From NCBI RefSeq assembly GCF_029633865.1, contig NC_079214.1, positions 34,209,095 through 34,273,094 of the forward strand: a stretch of 64,000 nt of DNA. Reading direction: 5' to 3'. The first letter of the stretch is position 1, and every line of letters begins with the position of its first letter. The notes under the pieces are model-generated. The model searched no databases and was not told the origin of the DNA. It saw only the letters and a program-made list of their open reading frames with translations. Source of the DNA: Lampris incognitus. Taxonomy: Eukaryota; Chordata; Actinopteri; Lampriformes; Lampridae. The position numbers were made by a program, and so were the translations under genes. Below are positions 1 to 11,412 of the stretch, one piece after another.

Positions 1-732
1 CGGGAGTTGCAGAGATATGTAGGAGTGGTGCAGGATATGTATGAGGGCAGTGTGACAATGGTGAGGTGTGCGGTTGGAATGACAGATGGGTTCAAGGTGG
101 AGGTGGGATAAAATCAAAGATTGGCTCTGAGCCCTTTCTTGTTTGCAATGGTGATGGACAGGTTGACGGACAAGATCAGGCAGAAGTCTCCATGGACTAT
201 GATGTTTGTGGATAACATTGTGATCTGTAGCAACAGTAGGGCGCAGGTTGAGGAGAGCCTGGAGAGGTGGAGGGATGCACTGGAGAGAAGAGGATTGAAA
301 GTCAGTAGGAGCAAGACGGAATATCTATGTGTGAATGAGAGGGAGGATAGTGGAATGGTCAGGATGCAAGGAGTGGAGGTGATGAAGGTATATGAGTTTA
401 AACACTTGGGGTCAACTGTCCAAAGTAACGGGGAGTGCAGGAGAGAGGTGAAGAAGAGAGTGCAGGCAGGGTGGAGTGGGTGGAGAAGAGTGTCAGGAGT
501 GATTTGCGACAGAAGGGTACCAGCAAGAGTTAAAGGGAAGGTTTACAAGATGGTTGTGAGACCAGCTATGTTATATGCTTTGGAGACAGTGGCACTGAAG
601 AAAGAGACAGGAGGCGGTGCTGGAGGAGGCAGAGTTGAAGATGCTAAGATTTTCACTGGAAGTGATGAAGAAGGACAGAATTAGGAATGATTATATTAGA
701 GGGACCGCTCAAGTTGGACGGTTGGAGACAAC
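1..732 (+). mobile_element. RTE-clade LINE, reverse transcriptase 3' half (fragment)
   Basis: An open frame at 121-684 encodes the palm and thumb part of a non-LTR reverse transcriptase: SPFLFAMVMDRLTD, then MMFVDNIVIC where the catalytic [FY]ADD should be, then KVSRSKTEYLCVNE, FKHLGSTVQSNGECRREVKK and VRPAMLYALET. The same family recurs at 29.8-41.7 kb, where the linked endonuclease identifies it as RTE-like. The copy enters from the left edge of the window and is cut off near 732, where the sequence switches to the C-terminal coding part of a minus-strand gypsy element. The second catalytic aspartate is Asn, so even an intact copy should lack polymerase activity. Clade assignment is from remembered family features, not from a search. 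Confidence 0.85.
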
Positions 733-906
733 AGGGGCCGGAGTGTCTCTGGGAGGCATTGACGCGGGCCTGTGGAGGTCGGCCTGAGGAGCAGAAGAGG
801 CAGCGCGGGCCTCCACAGGGGGAGGAGGCGGAGCCGGGGGACGACCGCAACGAGGAGGTTGGGCTAACTCCAACAGCTGCGTCAAGTCCAGGTGTGCGGG
901 TTTAAC

Positions 907-1739
907 TCAGTCCACTGAAACATGCTCGGCCGTGCCCCCAAAATCCACCACCAGGTGCTTAATTCCCTGTTCCAGGCCGCGGAAGGGGCCGTCATAAGGG
1001 GGTTGCAGAGGGGGGCGGTGTGCGTCGTGACGGATGAACACGTAGTCCGCTGACTGCAGACCTGGGGGCACCTGGGACACCGGAGCGCCGTGTTGGGCGG
1101 TAGGGACGGGTGTGAAAGCTCTGACCCTGTCCAGTAAGGAGGCACGTTGGTCCACAGCTGACCAGGGACGCGTTGCGTTGGGCATGAAATCGCCTGGGAC
1201 TCGCAGCAGCGTGCCGTACACCAGCTCCGCAGAGGAGGCTTGTAGGTCTCCCTTCGGGGCGGGCCGCAGGCCCAGCATGACCCATGGGAGCTTGTCGACC
1301 CAGTTGCAGTCCTTGAGAGTAGCTCGAAGCGCAGCCTTCATGGACCGGTGGAAGCGCTCACATAGGCCGTTCGCCTGAGGGTGGTAGGCGGTAGTGCGGT
1401 GAAGCTTGATGCCCAGAGCCTCACCCACAGCATTCCATAGCTCTGAGGTAAACTGTGGCCCGCGGTCAGATGAAAGGTCGGAAGGCGTACCGAAACGTGA
1501 GACCCACGACCCAATAAAAGCCCGGGCCACATCAGCAGACGTCGTGGATGCCAAGGGAACAGCTTCAGGCCAGCGCGTAGTCCTGTCCACCACAGTGAAG
1601 AGGTGAACCCATGGGGGGGGGGGGGGTAGGGGACCAACCAGGTCGACGTGGACATGGTCAAATCGTCTCTCCGGCACTGCGAAGCGTTCCAGGGGCGCCT
1701 TAATGTGGCGGTGTATTTTAGCCCGCTGACAGGCAACAC
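907..1739 (-). pseudogene. Gypsy integrase core (relic)
   Basis: The frame at 1677-907 reads FDHVHVDLVGPLPPPP, then [29 protein letters not shown] and AYHPQANGLCERFHR. This gives the integrase core in order, with the D, D and E catalytic positions retained. The H2C2 zinc-binding N-terminus is missing through the deletion near 1745. Downstream, a proline-rich C-terminal coding tail runs into the truncated end near 732-880. Integrase would insert the retroelement cDNA; this copy cannot act alone because neighbouring domains are broken. Confidence 0.85.
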
Positions 1740-1826
1740 ACGTACGCAGTAAACTCGCGGCCCTTTAGCAGGAACCGGAAATGCCGGACGGCGAGCCAGA
1801 GACCGAGGAGTTCCCTGTCAAAAGTA

Positions 1827-3051
1827 CTATACTTGCGCTCTCAGGGTGTAAGCTGGCGACTGAAAAAGGCCAAAGGCTGTCAAGCCCCCCCCCACCAACT
1901 GCTCATGAACCGCACCAACAGCATAGTCCGATGCATCCGTGGTTATGGAAATAGGCGCTGTAGGTGAAGGATGCGCTAGCAGGGTAGCCTGGGAGAGCAC
2001 AGCTTTAGTCTCGGTGAACGCACGGTCCCGCTCTGCTGTCCAGTCGACCGCCTGGTTGGGGGACTTGCCTTTCAGCACCTCGTACAGTGGCCGGATGATA
2101 AAGGCGGCTCGGGGAATGAAGCGGTGGTAGAATGTCACCATCCCGATGAACTCCCTGAGCGCATGAGCTGTTTGGGGGCACGAAAAGGCCGCCACCGCTT
2201 CCACCTTTAATGCGGTGCCCGAGGAAATCAATGGCCGTCAGCCCGAACCGGCACTTCGCCGGGTTGACGATCAGCCCATGCTGGCTGAGGCGTGTGAAGA
2301 GGACGTGAAGATGGGTAAGGTGTTCTTCCTCGGAGGCGCTGGCGATGAGTATGTCGTCCAAATAGACGAAGATGAAAGGAAGGCCACGGAGCACTGAATC
2401 CATCAGCCGCTGAAAGGACTGGGCCGCGTTTTTGAGTCCAAATGGCATTCGTAGGAATTCAAATAGGCCGAATGGGGTAGTCACCGCTGTCTTGGGGATG
2501 TCCGAGGGGTGCACGGGAACTTGATGATAACCACGGACCAGGTCGACTTTTGAGAAGACGCGTTTGCCAGACAGGTTTGCAGAAAAGTCCTGGATATGCG
2601 GGACAGGATAGTGGTCGGGCGTGGTGGCGTCATTTAGTCGGCGGTAGTCCCCGCATGGGCGCCAACCTCCATCAGGCTTAGCGACGATGTGGAGTGGGGA
2701 CGCCCACAGGCTGTCAGAGCGGCGGATGATCCCCATGCGTTCCAGGTGCTCGAACTCAGACTTGGCAATGGCGAATTTGGCGGGGTCGAGACGCCTGGCT
2801 CTGGCGTAGACCGGGGGCCCCTTCGTAGCAATGTGATGCTCCACCCCATGCTTAGCGGTGGGTGCAGAGAAGGTAGGCTGGGTAAGGTCAGGGAACTCAG
2901 CGAGGAGGCGGTTGAACTTGTCTGCCTCTGAGAGAGAGTTGGCTAGACCTGCATAGGCCGCTTCCCCCCGCGTACATGCGAAGGAGGAGAAGGTTAAGGC
3001 GTCGACCAGACGGCTGTTCTGAATGTCCACTAGCAAACCGTAAGCGCACAA
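1827..3051 (-). pseudogene. Gypsy reverse transcriptase and partial RNase H (relic)
   Basis: The frame at 3051-2005 contains the RT fingers and palm: [52 protein letters not shown] and the catalytic FVYLDDIL. After a frame change the 2231-1827 frame continues with [16 protein letters not shown] and the RNase H start ITTDASDYAVGAV. The frame change sits near a GGC-rich run at about 2160-2230. RT copies element RNA into DNA. The catalytic motif survives but the frame does not. Confidence 0.87.
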
Positions 3052-3390
3052 AAAAATCAGCTCCGATGAGGGGAAGCGTTACACTGGCCATGACGAACTC
3101 CCACGTGAAACGTTGTCCACCAAAACACAGTTCTACAGACCGCACGCCGTAGGTGTGGATAGGGCTGCCGTCAGCCGTCGCCAACTGGGGGCCCCGCTCC
3201 CCGCCCATGATGTCGACGTCAGTAGCAGGGAGCACGCTTCTCTGTGCGCCCGTGTCAGAGAAATCGCCGACCGGAGATGGTGTCGAGGATGAAGAGTAGC
3301 CTGCTCGTATCGCCAACACTCATGGCCACTACTGAGTGTTGGCCCTCTCGTTTCCCGTCGGCCTGTAGTTGCAGGGGGAACGGCACCGTT
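2897..3390 (-). pseudogene. Gypsy protease region (relic)
   Basis: The frame at 3319-2897 reads FSDTGAQRSVLPATDVDI, followed by PLIGADFF. This matches a gypsy aspartic protease with DTGA at the active site and the usual downstream hydrophobic pair. It lies between gag and RT in the correct order. Frame changes separate it from gag. Confidence 0.75.
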
Positions 3391-4022
3391 TAGTTTTCGC
3401 ACCAAATCGAGCGTGGTACATACAGAGTCCAGAGGGCTTGTAGCGGTCTGACGCTGTGGCGCCACCGTCGGGCCACGCCCGCGATGTCGGCGGGGGGGCC
3501 AGTGAAGGTATGAGCCAGCACCCCGGCATGGGAGGAACGTTGTGTAGCGACGAAGAATCGGTCAGCCTCCTTTGCCAGCTCACGGGGATCAGTGATGGTG
3601 GAGTTAGCGAGCGCAGTCTGGACGTGGGGCGGCATGTTGCGCAGAAACAGCTCCATAAACAGGAAACATGGCTTTTCTTGACCCAGTAGATTTAACATCC
3701 TGCTCATTAGCTCCGATGGTTTGCCATCTCCCAAGCCCTGAATTGCGAAGAGGCGACGTGCTCTCTCCGTTGTTGACAGTTCAAAAGTTTCAAGGAGGAG
3801 GTGTTTAAGTGCGGCGTATTTACCATCGGCCGGTGGGTTGGTTATGAAACCGCTTATCCTGGAAGCCGTAGCGCACCCCAGCGCCGCCACTACGTAGTAG
3901 TACCTGGTCTCGTCTGCTGTTATGTCTCTGAGCGCGAACTGTGCCTCAGCCTGCGCGAACCATGTAGCCGCGGAAGACTCCCAAAACTCCGGCAGTTTAA
4001 TTGCAACGGCGTTCGTAGCCAT
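3390..4022 (-). pseudogene. Gypsy gag (relic)
   Basis: A 210-codon frame starting at 4022 reads KLPEFWESSAATWFAQAEAQ, then TRYYYVVAALG and a helical segment through LFLRNMPPHVQTALA. This is the capsid-type gag of teleost gypsy elements. Its start lies about 35 bases after the PBS, as expected. The frame ends in a degraded region before the protease; no intact zinc knuckle is seen. Confidence 0.78.
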
Positions 4023-4074
4023 AATGTGTGTGGTTTCAGAAAACTTATCCGAAAACCGACGTCGGGGTCACCAG

Positions 4075-4315
4075 TGTAGAGCCGAAGGAACGGAGAAGAC
4101 CGTAGGTTCACACTTTAGTCGTGTAGGCAACTTTCTTTAATCAACGGTAAATCAGAGAGACAACAAAACCACCGCTCGACGGAGCGGAGGCGGCAAGAAT
4201 AACCAGAAAACTGGCTGAACAACCATAACTTAACCCTGCGTTAACCTGCCAGGGCAACCCTGACTTAACCCTTAGTTCCTGGGGTGAATTCTATCCCCAA
4301 TACGTGTCCACCACA
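4075..4315 (-). repeat. 5' LTR of the minus-strand gypsy element
   Basis: The unit is bounded by TG and CA. On the minus strand it starts TGTGGTGGACACG and ends CTACA one base before the PBS TGGTGACCCCGACG. The outer boundary at 4315 is inferred from the TG start, because no second LTR remains for comparison. Confidence 0.7.
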
Positions 4316-4470
4316 CTGCTCCTGGCTACACAGCTAGGATGGGTTAAATGCAGAGGAAGAATTTCCCCAAGGGGAATTAATAAATTAGTAAAAAAAAAAA
4401 AACAGATCCCCGTGTTGGTAGGCAACAGAATAGATCACTACGCTACCCGGACGCCCTTTCTTTCTTTCGG
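4316..4470. repeat. SINE/LINE tail fragment followed by a tRNA-SINE head fragment
   Basis: 4320-4400 is a common fish repeat tail (TTTCCCCAAGGGGAATTAAT, then A-rich). 4404-4462 matches in minus orientation the tRNA-like head of the SINE found complete at 43.1-43.5 kb, including CCCCGTGTTGGTAG and CTACCCGGACGCCC. Confidence 0.6.
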
Positions 4471-5994
4471 CAGCCCCCATGGGCTTTTGTTTAACGCCGT
4501 CCATTTTCTGCTGCTTGGCAATTTTTTCCCGCACACTTCTCACTGATACAACCTAACTGATAGTGGGTCAGGTAAAATTTAATTCCACTGTTTTTAACCT
4601 TGACTTGGCTTAAGAAAAAATAATCTTGAATCTTTGCAATGTAAGCCACCTGCTCTCTATGCCCACCCACCTTGACTGTTAGCCAATCTTTACAGTGTAT
4701 TGCCGCTTGCTCGCCAGTCACCACTTCACCAACCATCTCACCAATATAATAATCAATCATGAGACTTAATTTTCTTGGAAACTGTAAATAATTTGGATGG
4801 AGGCTTTATTTAGCTTTTGTCGGTTTTAATTAATCACTGTCAGGCAACACAGCAACAATCATGTGCACTCCCGGATCTTCCCCGAGGTCGCCTAGCTTTT
4901 CTGGCCGGGCAATTTTCATCTTTACTATGCTGCGGTTTCCCACACTTTCCACATTGTCCATTATCTCCCCCTTTTGGTTTACTGTGGTGTATTTGCTGTA
5001 TTTGTATTTGGTGTATTTGCTGCGTTTGTGAGTGACTTCATGTAATACCCCACTTGCCTCTCCTTGCATGCTGACTTGCACAGCAACCTCTTCAGACTGC
5101 CTGACCGTCTCTCGGGTCAGCGCTAGCGTCGGGTCCTTCGTCAGCTGCAGCTTAAGTGAGACATCTTTGTCGAGTATTCCAACAACAATTCGGTCGCGGA
5201 TATTCTCATCTCTGCTCGCACCGAAGTCGCAGTGCTCCGACAGTTCGTAAGAAGCCCTGATAAAAGTCTCGGCTTCCTCTCCCGGTCTTTAGACGCGGTG
5301 ATGGAAACATGCACGTTCGTGTATTACATTCCTTCTCGGCACAAAGTACTCATCCAACTTTCCAAGCACCCTATCAAAGCCATTTCTGTGTCCCTCATCG
5401 GTAAATGCAAACAATCGGTAGATGTTCTCCGACTCACTTCCCATACGCCCATTTCACGCCGCGGCCATCTTGGATTTTTTTAAAACCAAGTGGTGGGAAC
5501 TTAGCCACCCCTCCTTCTTACTCAACCGGAAATCAATGCAGCCGGGGCCAGCAGCAAACATGGTTTGAACTACCAACCTCGAGCACCGTCATTTACCACA
5601 ATATGAAAACTAAGCTGGATCTTTTCTTTTTCGAGTACTTTCTGCCTCTCCTGTGCCAGTGAGGAGACACACACACACAGAGCTACTTTACATTCAATAC
5701 TTATACATTAGATTGTCCCATCTACAACATTTTCATTCTTTGTTCTTTAACTTTAACAAAACTGTTGGTTCATTTTAAACTAAAATATGTTCGGTCAACT
5801 GTCATTCTGTTGTAGCAATAAACTGGAACTCGCTACCAACTCAAATCATCAATTGTTTACTAAACTAAGATAGTGATTGCTCATCTCAAGGTGTGGGCTA
5901 AAAAATGGGACTGTACTGAAATGAAGTTAAATATGTTTCAATCTATCTAAGGTTTGTGTGCACTATTTTCTTGTCAGCTGAATTTAACAAAGGT

Positions 5995-7250
5995 TTAAAA
6001 CAGTGGTCCCTGAAAATTTGTTAGGAGAGCACACACAGTCCATAGTTGGTTGACTGTTCCACTTAGTGAAAGGGGTATGACTCCATCAAAAATGTGGTAC
6101 TCCTTTATGCGTCTTATTGACCGTTCGACATGTATTCTCAAGCCAGCAATACTCTGTGTGTCTGTGAGCTCATCACAGCTCAACTGTCCACTTGGGCCTA
6201 AAAATGCAGGGATGACAAGTTTTACATCTATTTCATCGAGCAGGTCTTTGTTAGAAAGCCCTTATCGGCCATGACCTCATCACCTGACTCTAAGAGGTCC
6301 AGAACACCTGACCTCTTAGTTATCTCCTTATCAGAAATACATCCTGTGTATAGAGTACTTACCAGGCTAACTGACCCGAGGGAGTGATCCCAATTAGGGA
6401 TTTCAGTGTAGTGTTACTTGTATAATGGGAGTATGTCATCGTGTTAAAAACCTTCGAACTAGCTGTCTCGATGCAGATCTCTGTGCAGTCTAGTATCACT
6501 CTTGTGTTTGGGTAGAATTCCCTGAATACTGGTGGCATTAGCTCATCTACTGCTGCTCTACTAGGCCATATTGGGAGGGTCCCTAACATAAAGAGCAAAT
6601 AGTTGGCCCACGTCGTACAGTTCCTGCTGACTGTGGCCGGCGACACATTAAATCGTACAGATAAATCCAGAGCAAAAAAGCCCTGCCTCACACGGCACAA
6701 GAACAGGAAAAGCTGATCAATCAGCGATAAATGCTCTGCATGGAAGCCAGACACAGAAATGTGTTCTAGGTTATGGCTGTTCCTTTGCATTTGAGTCCAT
6801 CGCACCATGGACTCTGCAGTAGGCTGTAAAGCTAGGAAGAGTGCTTTGAGGGTGTGGTAATCCTTAAAACCAGTGTAAAACCTGATCAGATTGGGCGCAC
6901 ACTGGAAGCGTTCTAGACCAAAACACTCACTTTTCAGCTTTTTATTTTCGTCCTCCAGGAAAGTTATGCGTTTCTTTACTGCATCAAGCTGGTCTTCCAC
7001 AGAAAGGGGCCTCACATCATGGTCATGATCAGGTAGAGTCGCCCAAACCTCACTGGACACATGAGGATATGTCATACATGTGGGAAGCAATATAAATCCA
7101 CACATTTTCCTGTTATCAAGATGATGTGTCAGAACAGAGCTATCCACTATTGAAAGATTAGTGAATATATATATACCGATTTATCTCTTTCCCTTCTTTG
7201 ATAGGAGTTGCAGGGTGGTACACAGCAGTACGACATGTTGCTTCCAGCAG
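5995..7250 (-). pseudogene. THAP-DDE transposase, ISL2EU/Harbinger-like (broken)
   Basis: The 7147-6359 frame contains a short coiled coil (VEDQLDAVKKRITFLEDENK), a helix-turn-helix-like part (DLSVRFNVSPATVSRNCTTW) and the DDE start FYPNTRVILDCTEICIE, then YTSNTTLKSLIGITPSG. A later piece at 6183-5995 reads LRIHVERSIRRIKEYHIFDG, containing the usual HVERxIxRIK signature near the last catalytic glutamate. Upstream at about 7250 the start MSYCCVPPCNSYQ resembles a THAP zinc-finger beginning. The middle of the catalytic domain (6358-6184) is degraded and the gene is not intact. THAP-DDE proteins bind and cut transposon ends. Confidence 0.72.
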
Positions 7251-7475
7251 TGTTTTCAATGAAGTAAGAAGGGGGCGTGGCTAAATTGCCACCGCTTGGT
7301 TTTCTTTTTAATCCAAGATGGCCGCGGCGTGAAACGGGTGTATGGCGGTCCTGGATCTTACAAAACGCTGCTTCCAATCTGGCCACTCGCCTGGTTTATC
7401 GAAGGAAAAGTTTGTCAGGGGATGGGATTTAGCCACGACTCCTCTCGTTGTTTACTTCTGACACCATGTAAATAA

Positions 7476-7780
7476 TTGCGATGGAGGCTTTATTTAGCTT
7501 TTGTCGGTTTTAATGAATCACCGTCAGGCAACACAACACTCATGTCCAAACTTGCGGAACTTTCCCGAGGTCACAGTATATACGCAAGAGCAGTTGACTA
7601 CCGTTTACGACAGAAACAACTTTTATTTCATTCGGATTGGACAATTAGCAAGAGAATGGATCGAGCTTTGTGTCATATATCAAAAAACAAACAAAAAACC
7701 GCATACATTTTTTCCTCCTATTGCAAAGGTAAGGGCACATGCCCAGGTTGCCCATATGGTAGATCCAGCGTAGTCTGAAT
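7476..7780 (+). pseudogene. Possible second ISL2EU gene, 5' part
   Basis: An open stretch of about 100 codons reads KLAELSRGHSIYARAVDYRL and ends CKGKGTCPGCPYG. It lies divergently about 120 bp from the THAP gene start, and a related copy begins near 4810. I do not recognise a domain; the assignment rests on position and duplication only. Confidence 0.3.
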
Positions 7781-7853
7781 GCAAAGGCTCTGTTGGGACG
7801 TTGGTGGGGACATGATATGGCCACATTGCATACCATGCAAACAATGTACCTAT

Positions 7854-8409
7854 TGTAACAGCCAGAGTCTGGTAAATGTGGTATTACTGCAATACTGAAT
7901 ATCGCCACAAGGTGGTGCCTCCTTTTGTTTTGGTGTGTTGTACTAAGAGCTGAGAGTTGTACACACGGAGCCGCCATCTTACATGCTCCGACCGACAGCC
8001 ACAAAGAGGACTCTCATCAGTAACGAGTTGGTGCAGGTTATGCTATCTATGTTCCACTGCTCATGTATGATTAGTGAATGTAGTGCCGTGGAGACCTGGC
8101 ATTGTATTGTAACGTGCATGGATAAGATGACACGCTGGCCGCTGGCTCGCGGGTTTGACCCTTTAGTCTAGCGGTTAGCGATGTATCCTGCGGTGCGGGC
8201 GATACAGGTTCGCTTCCCGGCCGCGGCAGTTCCTGTGGTTGCGTTGTCCCCCGAATTCGCTACAGTATGGTCGATGTTAAGTACTGTAGAATAAAGTTGC
8301 CGTGTGGAAATCCCACTTCGTTGTCTGTCGACTCTCTGATCTAACCAGCTATCCCGGAGCCCCTGCTAATGCTGCCGGCCTTCTCCACCTACACCAGCTT
8401 CACGTTACA
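7854..8409 (+). repeat. Probable solo LTR (interrupted by a short LTR)
   Basis: The unit starts TGTAACAGCC and ends CACGTTACA, contains AATAAA near 8291, and is flanked by CTAT on the left and ATAT on the right (one mismatch in a possible 4-bp duplication). A 157-bp LTR of another family sits inside it at 8108-8264. No internal coding region is present. Confidence 0.45.
8108..8264 (+). repeat. Solo short LTR with tRNA-like A and B boxes
   Basis: This 157-bp unit starts TGTAACGTGCATGG and ends CGAATTCGCTACA, flanked by perfect 4-bp duplications GTAT (8104-8107 and 8265-8268). It contains an A-box-like TAGTCTAGCGG at 8164-8174 and a B-box-like GGTTCGCTTCC at 8208-8218. It has the same length as the two LTRs of the complete miniature element at 22169-22599. 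Confidence 0.85.
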
Positions 8410-8988
8410 ATATGACAATATGGGTTATGTGAGGGGGGGAAAGAATTTGGAGATTAAACATAAAAATTCTGACTTTAATCTCAGAGTTTAAATTTCTCAC
8501 ACGTGGCCCTCATCAGCACACATGCATGGGCACATATGCTCGCTCATTCAAGTCTTCTTTGTAAACACGTAGTTCCACAACATGTTCATCATTAATTACG
8601 CTGTTTCCCTAACTACATCAGACCCTGGTTGTTTCTATGTGCTTTGTTTCCCAGTAGATTCACACGATCCCTTATAAAACACACACATTGAATAGGATGC
8701 GCGATCCAAAGCAACTTAGAAGAATTACCAATTATTGGATGTATTCGTGTCGATCTACATTACAGGCATCTTGGAGCACCAAACAACAGCCTTATCATAT
8801 CATAGACAAGGGTGTGTGTCAAGTGCGGTTAGTGTCATTGCTCAAAAGGTGGACCACCAATAGTGAGAGTAAAGGGCATTCAGCCTAACTGGATAATGTC
8901 ACAAATCACAATCACAGTCATGCTTAGAGACCTATATTGATTAAGGAAGGCTTGAAATAGGAAAGGTTTTTGGCCTTTCTTGAAGTAA
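8410..8988. other. No recognisable gene or repeat
   Basis: AT-rich intergenic DNA. I see no coding frame with family features, no terminal repeats and no RNA gene here. Confidence 0.5.
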
Positions 8989-8992
8989 ATAT

Positions 8993-9147
8993 TGTAACGT
9001 GCATGGATAAGTAGACACGTTGGTCCTGGACTAACGGGCAGGACCCTTTAGTAGACTGGTTGACGTTGTCGCTTGCGGAGTGGGAGACACAGGTTCGCGT
9101 CCCGGCTGTGGCGACGTTTCCTGGGCTGCCCCCCTTAATTCACTACA
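8993..9147 (+). repeat. Solo short LTR with tRNA-like boxes (second copy)
   Basis: A 155-bp divergent copy starts TGTAACGTGCATGG and ends CACTACA, flanked by ATAT at 8989-8992 and 9148-9151. The A-box-like TAGTAGACTGG is at 9049-9059 and the B-box-like GGTTCGCGTCC at 9092-9102. The boxes are kept although much of the rest has diverged. Confidence 0.82.
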
Positions 9148-9777
9148 ATATTTATCCCTGACAGAAGACAGGTGTTCATTTCACCGTATAGGCGTCGGGT
9201 GCAAGAAAAGTCTGGACCAAGAGAGCAGCCAGTTCTCCAGAGATGAGGGATACTGGGGAATAAAAAAAAAAATCAGTACTGCGGTGTTTTTTGCGATATG
9301 TATTGCAACACAACACTTCATTAGATTGAAAGTTACATAATTTCGCCAGATACAACTTTTACCATTCAAAGCCCCATTTGCAAATAATTAATAAGGATTG
9401 TCCACCAAGCCATTAAATCAAACTAAATTACATTCATCAGATGCACCAGAATATTTTCCTTCAATGCTCATCCATGCAGACCTTGCTGGATTTCTTTTTC
9501 TATCAAGCAATACGATTTTTAGGCCAACATGACTGATGGGCCCAATTTGCCTTGCATTGCATCCTCTGCAGTGGGACTATTGCACATGTGTTTACTGCAA
9601 TGTTGATTCTGAAATTATGTATTGTTCAGCCCTAGTTTGAAGGTAGTAAGTCAACTGGGATCGAGTGTTGGGAGACGCAGGCATCATTATTCTGGATGAG
9701 TTTGATTTTTTTTAGAATTGTGAGTAACAAACATGACAAACACACCAACAATGACAATTATTTATCCATACAGTCTG

Positions 9778-9783
9778 TTTATT
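9778..9783 (-). terminator. Candidate polyadenylation signal AATAAA for cttn
   Basis: TTTATT on the plus strand is AATAAA on the coding strand, at the downstream end of a long repeat-free stretch after the cttn stop. Alternative ATTAAA signals lie nearer the stop (about 10103 and 10660). Confidence 0.4.
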
Positions 9784-11409
9784 GAAATTATTTACTTAAA
9801 AAAAAGACAAGCAGATAATGTAACTCAAGCAAACAGATACAGATAAAAAATAAAACATTTGAAAAGGTCACTTTTTCTTTATAAAACCGAAAGCCCGGAT
9901 CAATTTGATGTGATGCCACTCAATTTTTCTCGCTACGGTACTGCCTTAGATAAACAGACAACAGAATGAGATAGTCTTACAAGTCGTCTGTTCAAATCAT
10001 ACTTAGTGTTCTGCTTTTTTTTTTCCAAGCGTTTACCACAGCAAAAGTTCCCTTGGAGCCCAACAAAGTCAGTATATATATTTTTTTTTTTTACAGGTCA
10101 TTTTAATTAATTGTAGAAGCCCCCAAGAGAGAACAGCAATCAAAAAGGTCATTCACTCATCACAGCACACCGTTTGGTCATGACTAAAGGATGTCAGTCG
10201 GGCTCTGCAATAAAACACCACCATGCCCCATATACGTGCATAAGACCACACCATGACGTGACAAGTGGACATGTCATGGACCTCAGCCCAAGGCAGCAAC
10301 AAACAGTCTTCCACGTCCAAAGACAATGACAACAAAAACACAAAAAAGGGGAATTTGCATTTCAAACACTATTATTTCTCATAGCATCATAAAATCATGA
10401 TTTCTCTGTACATTGTTTTAAGCATGGCATCAGTGAATTATCTATGGTATGAAAAGGATTAAAAACATTACTACAAGTTGTAGTGCTTCCGTTTGGGTTT
10501 CTGTCGTGGCCCCAAGGAGAACAGTGAGAAGAATCGCTGACATTATTGGCCCCATGATGCAGTGGCGGTAACGCACATCAGCTACAGGGAGAGAGTCTTT
10601 TTAGCCACCGAATGATCTTTAAATCTACCTTACAATCGATGCATCTAAAAAGAAGAAAATACTTTAATGGAAACTATTCTACGTTCTAACCAAGGCTTAG
10701 CAGACCATCAAAATTGACAAGGGCAGCTTAATTTGGAAGAAGTCAAAGAGTTATCGTCTGTGCAACAGAGCAAATTTTAAGCAGGCCGACCGAGTAGCAC
10801 AGCAAGCTACTGGCTTTTGGCCCGGTATCAGATTTATGGGCTTCCCGAGAACATTACTGGGCAGAATACAACAACGACTTCCCAGCGCTACTTAGTAATA
10901 CCAAGGTGGATTCTTCCACTTTCCAAGTGTACCTATTTACTAGACAAAGACTGAGCTGCTAAACCTTGATCGTCCCGAGACTTGTGTACAACTCATTTTT
11001 GATGACATCTCAGGCTCATTTCTGTTCTTCCAGTTTTTTCTTTGGCGAGCATAAAATTTCTTTGTGTAGTGTTTGAGTAAGCTACAAGGTGTCCAATACC
11101 TGATCAACACCATAAGTTAAACATCTTACATAGTATCTCAAGGGACACCTCGACTGGTGCAGAGCAAAGCTTTACGCCTTTTAAAGTCCAGGTTCTGTGT
11201 TAAGAAGTAGTTTTCGGTCGGGGATCAGTCTGAAAGTAACCCCCCTCCTCTCTCTCTTTTCATCACACAGAGAAACCAAACACACCGAAAAGAAACAGTA
11301 CAGGAGGGGATGGAGGGAGCTACGTGTAAAAAAGGAGCAGAAAAGCAGCAACGCAAGGACAGCAGAGAGACCTGAGGATGTCTAGCAGTGTTGAAGCACC
11401 AAGATGAAG

Positions 11410-11412
<3 letters not shown>

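Larger units (their letters stand above)
732..4315 (-). mobile_element. Ty3/gypsy LTR retrotransposon, decayed, 3' LTR missing
   Basis: On the minus strand the order is LTR (4315-4075), PBS TGGTGACCCCGACG directly after it, gag (about 4022-3390), protease, reverse transcriptase, part of RNase H and the integrase core. Frames change several times and the 3' LTR is absent: the element ends near 732 against a LINE fragment. Between RNase H and integrase (near 1745) the reading passes from REFTAY to a Cys-rich CQRAK segment, so the rest of RNase H and the integrase zinc finger are deleted. This is a non-functional relic. Confidence 0.88.
4750..7790 (-). mobile_element. ISL2EU/PIF-Harbinger-type DNA transposon remnant
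   Basis: Minus-strand coding of a THAP-like N-terminus (7250-7150) is followed by a DDE_Tnp_4-type transposase (7147-6359 and 6183-5995). Sequence just outside is duplicated: about 4785-4890 matches 7465-7580 in direct orientation, and about 5440-5545 matches 7350-7210 in inverted orientation. The plus-strand frame from about 7476 could be the start of the second ISL2EU gene, running divergently, but it is too short to identify. Terminal repeats and target duplication were not established. Confidence 0.6.

Noticed and set aside
8164-8225. Functional tRNA gene
   Set aside because: A and B boxes and a T-arm-like stem are present, but the acceptor stem and canonical T-loop are not, and the same sequence recurs as part of LTRs.
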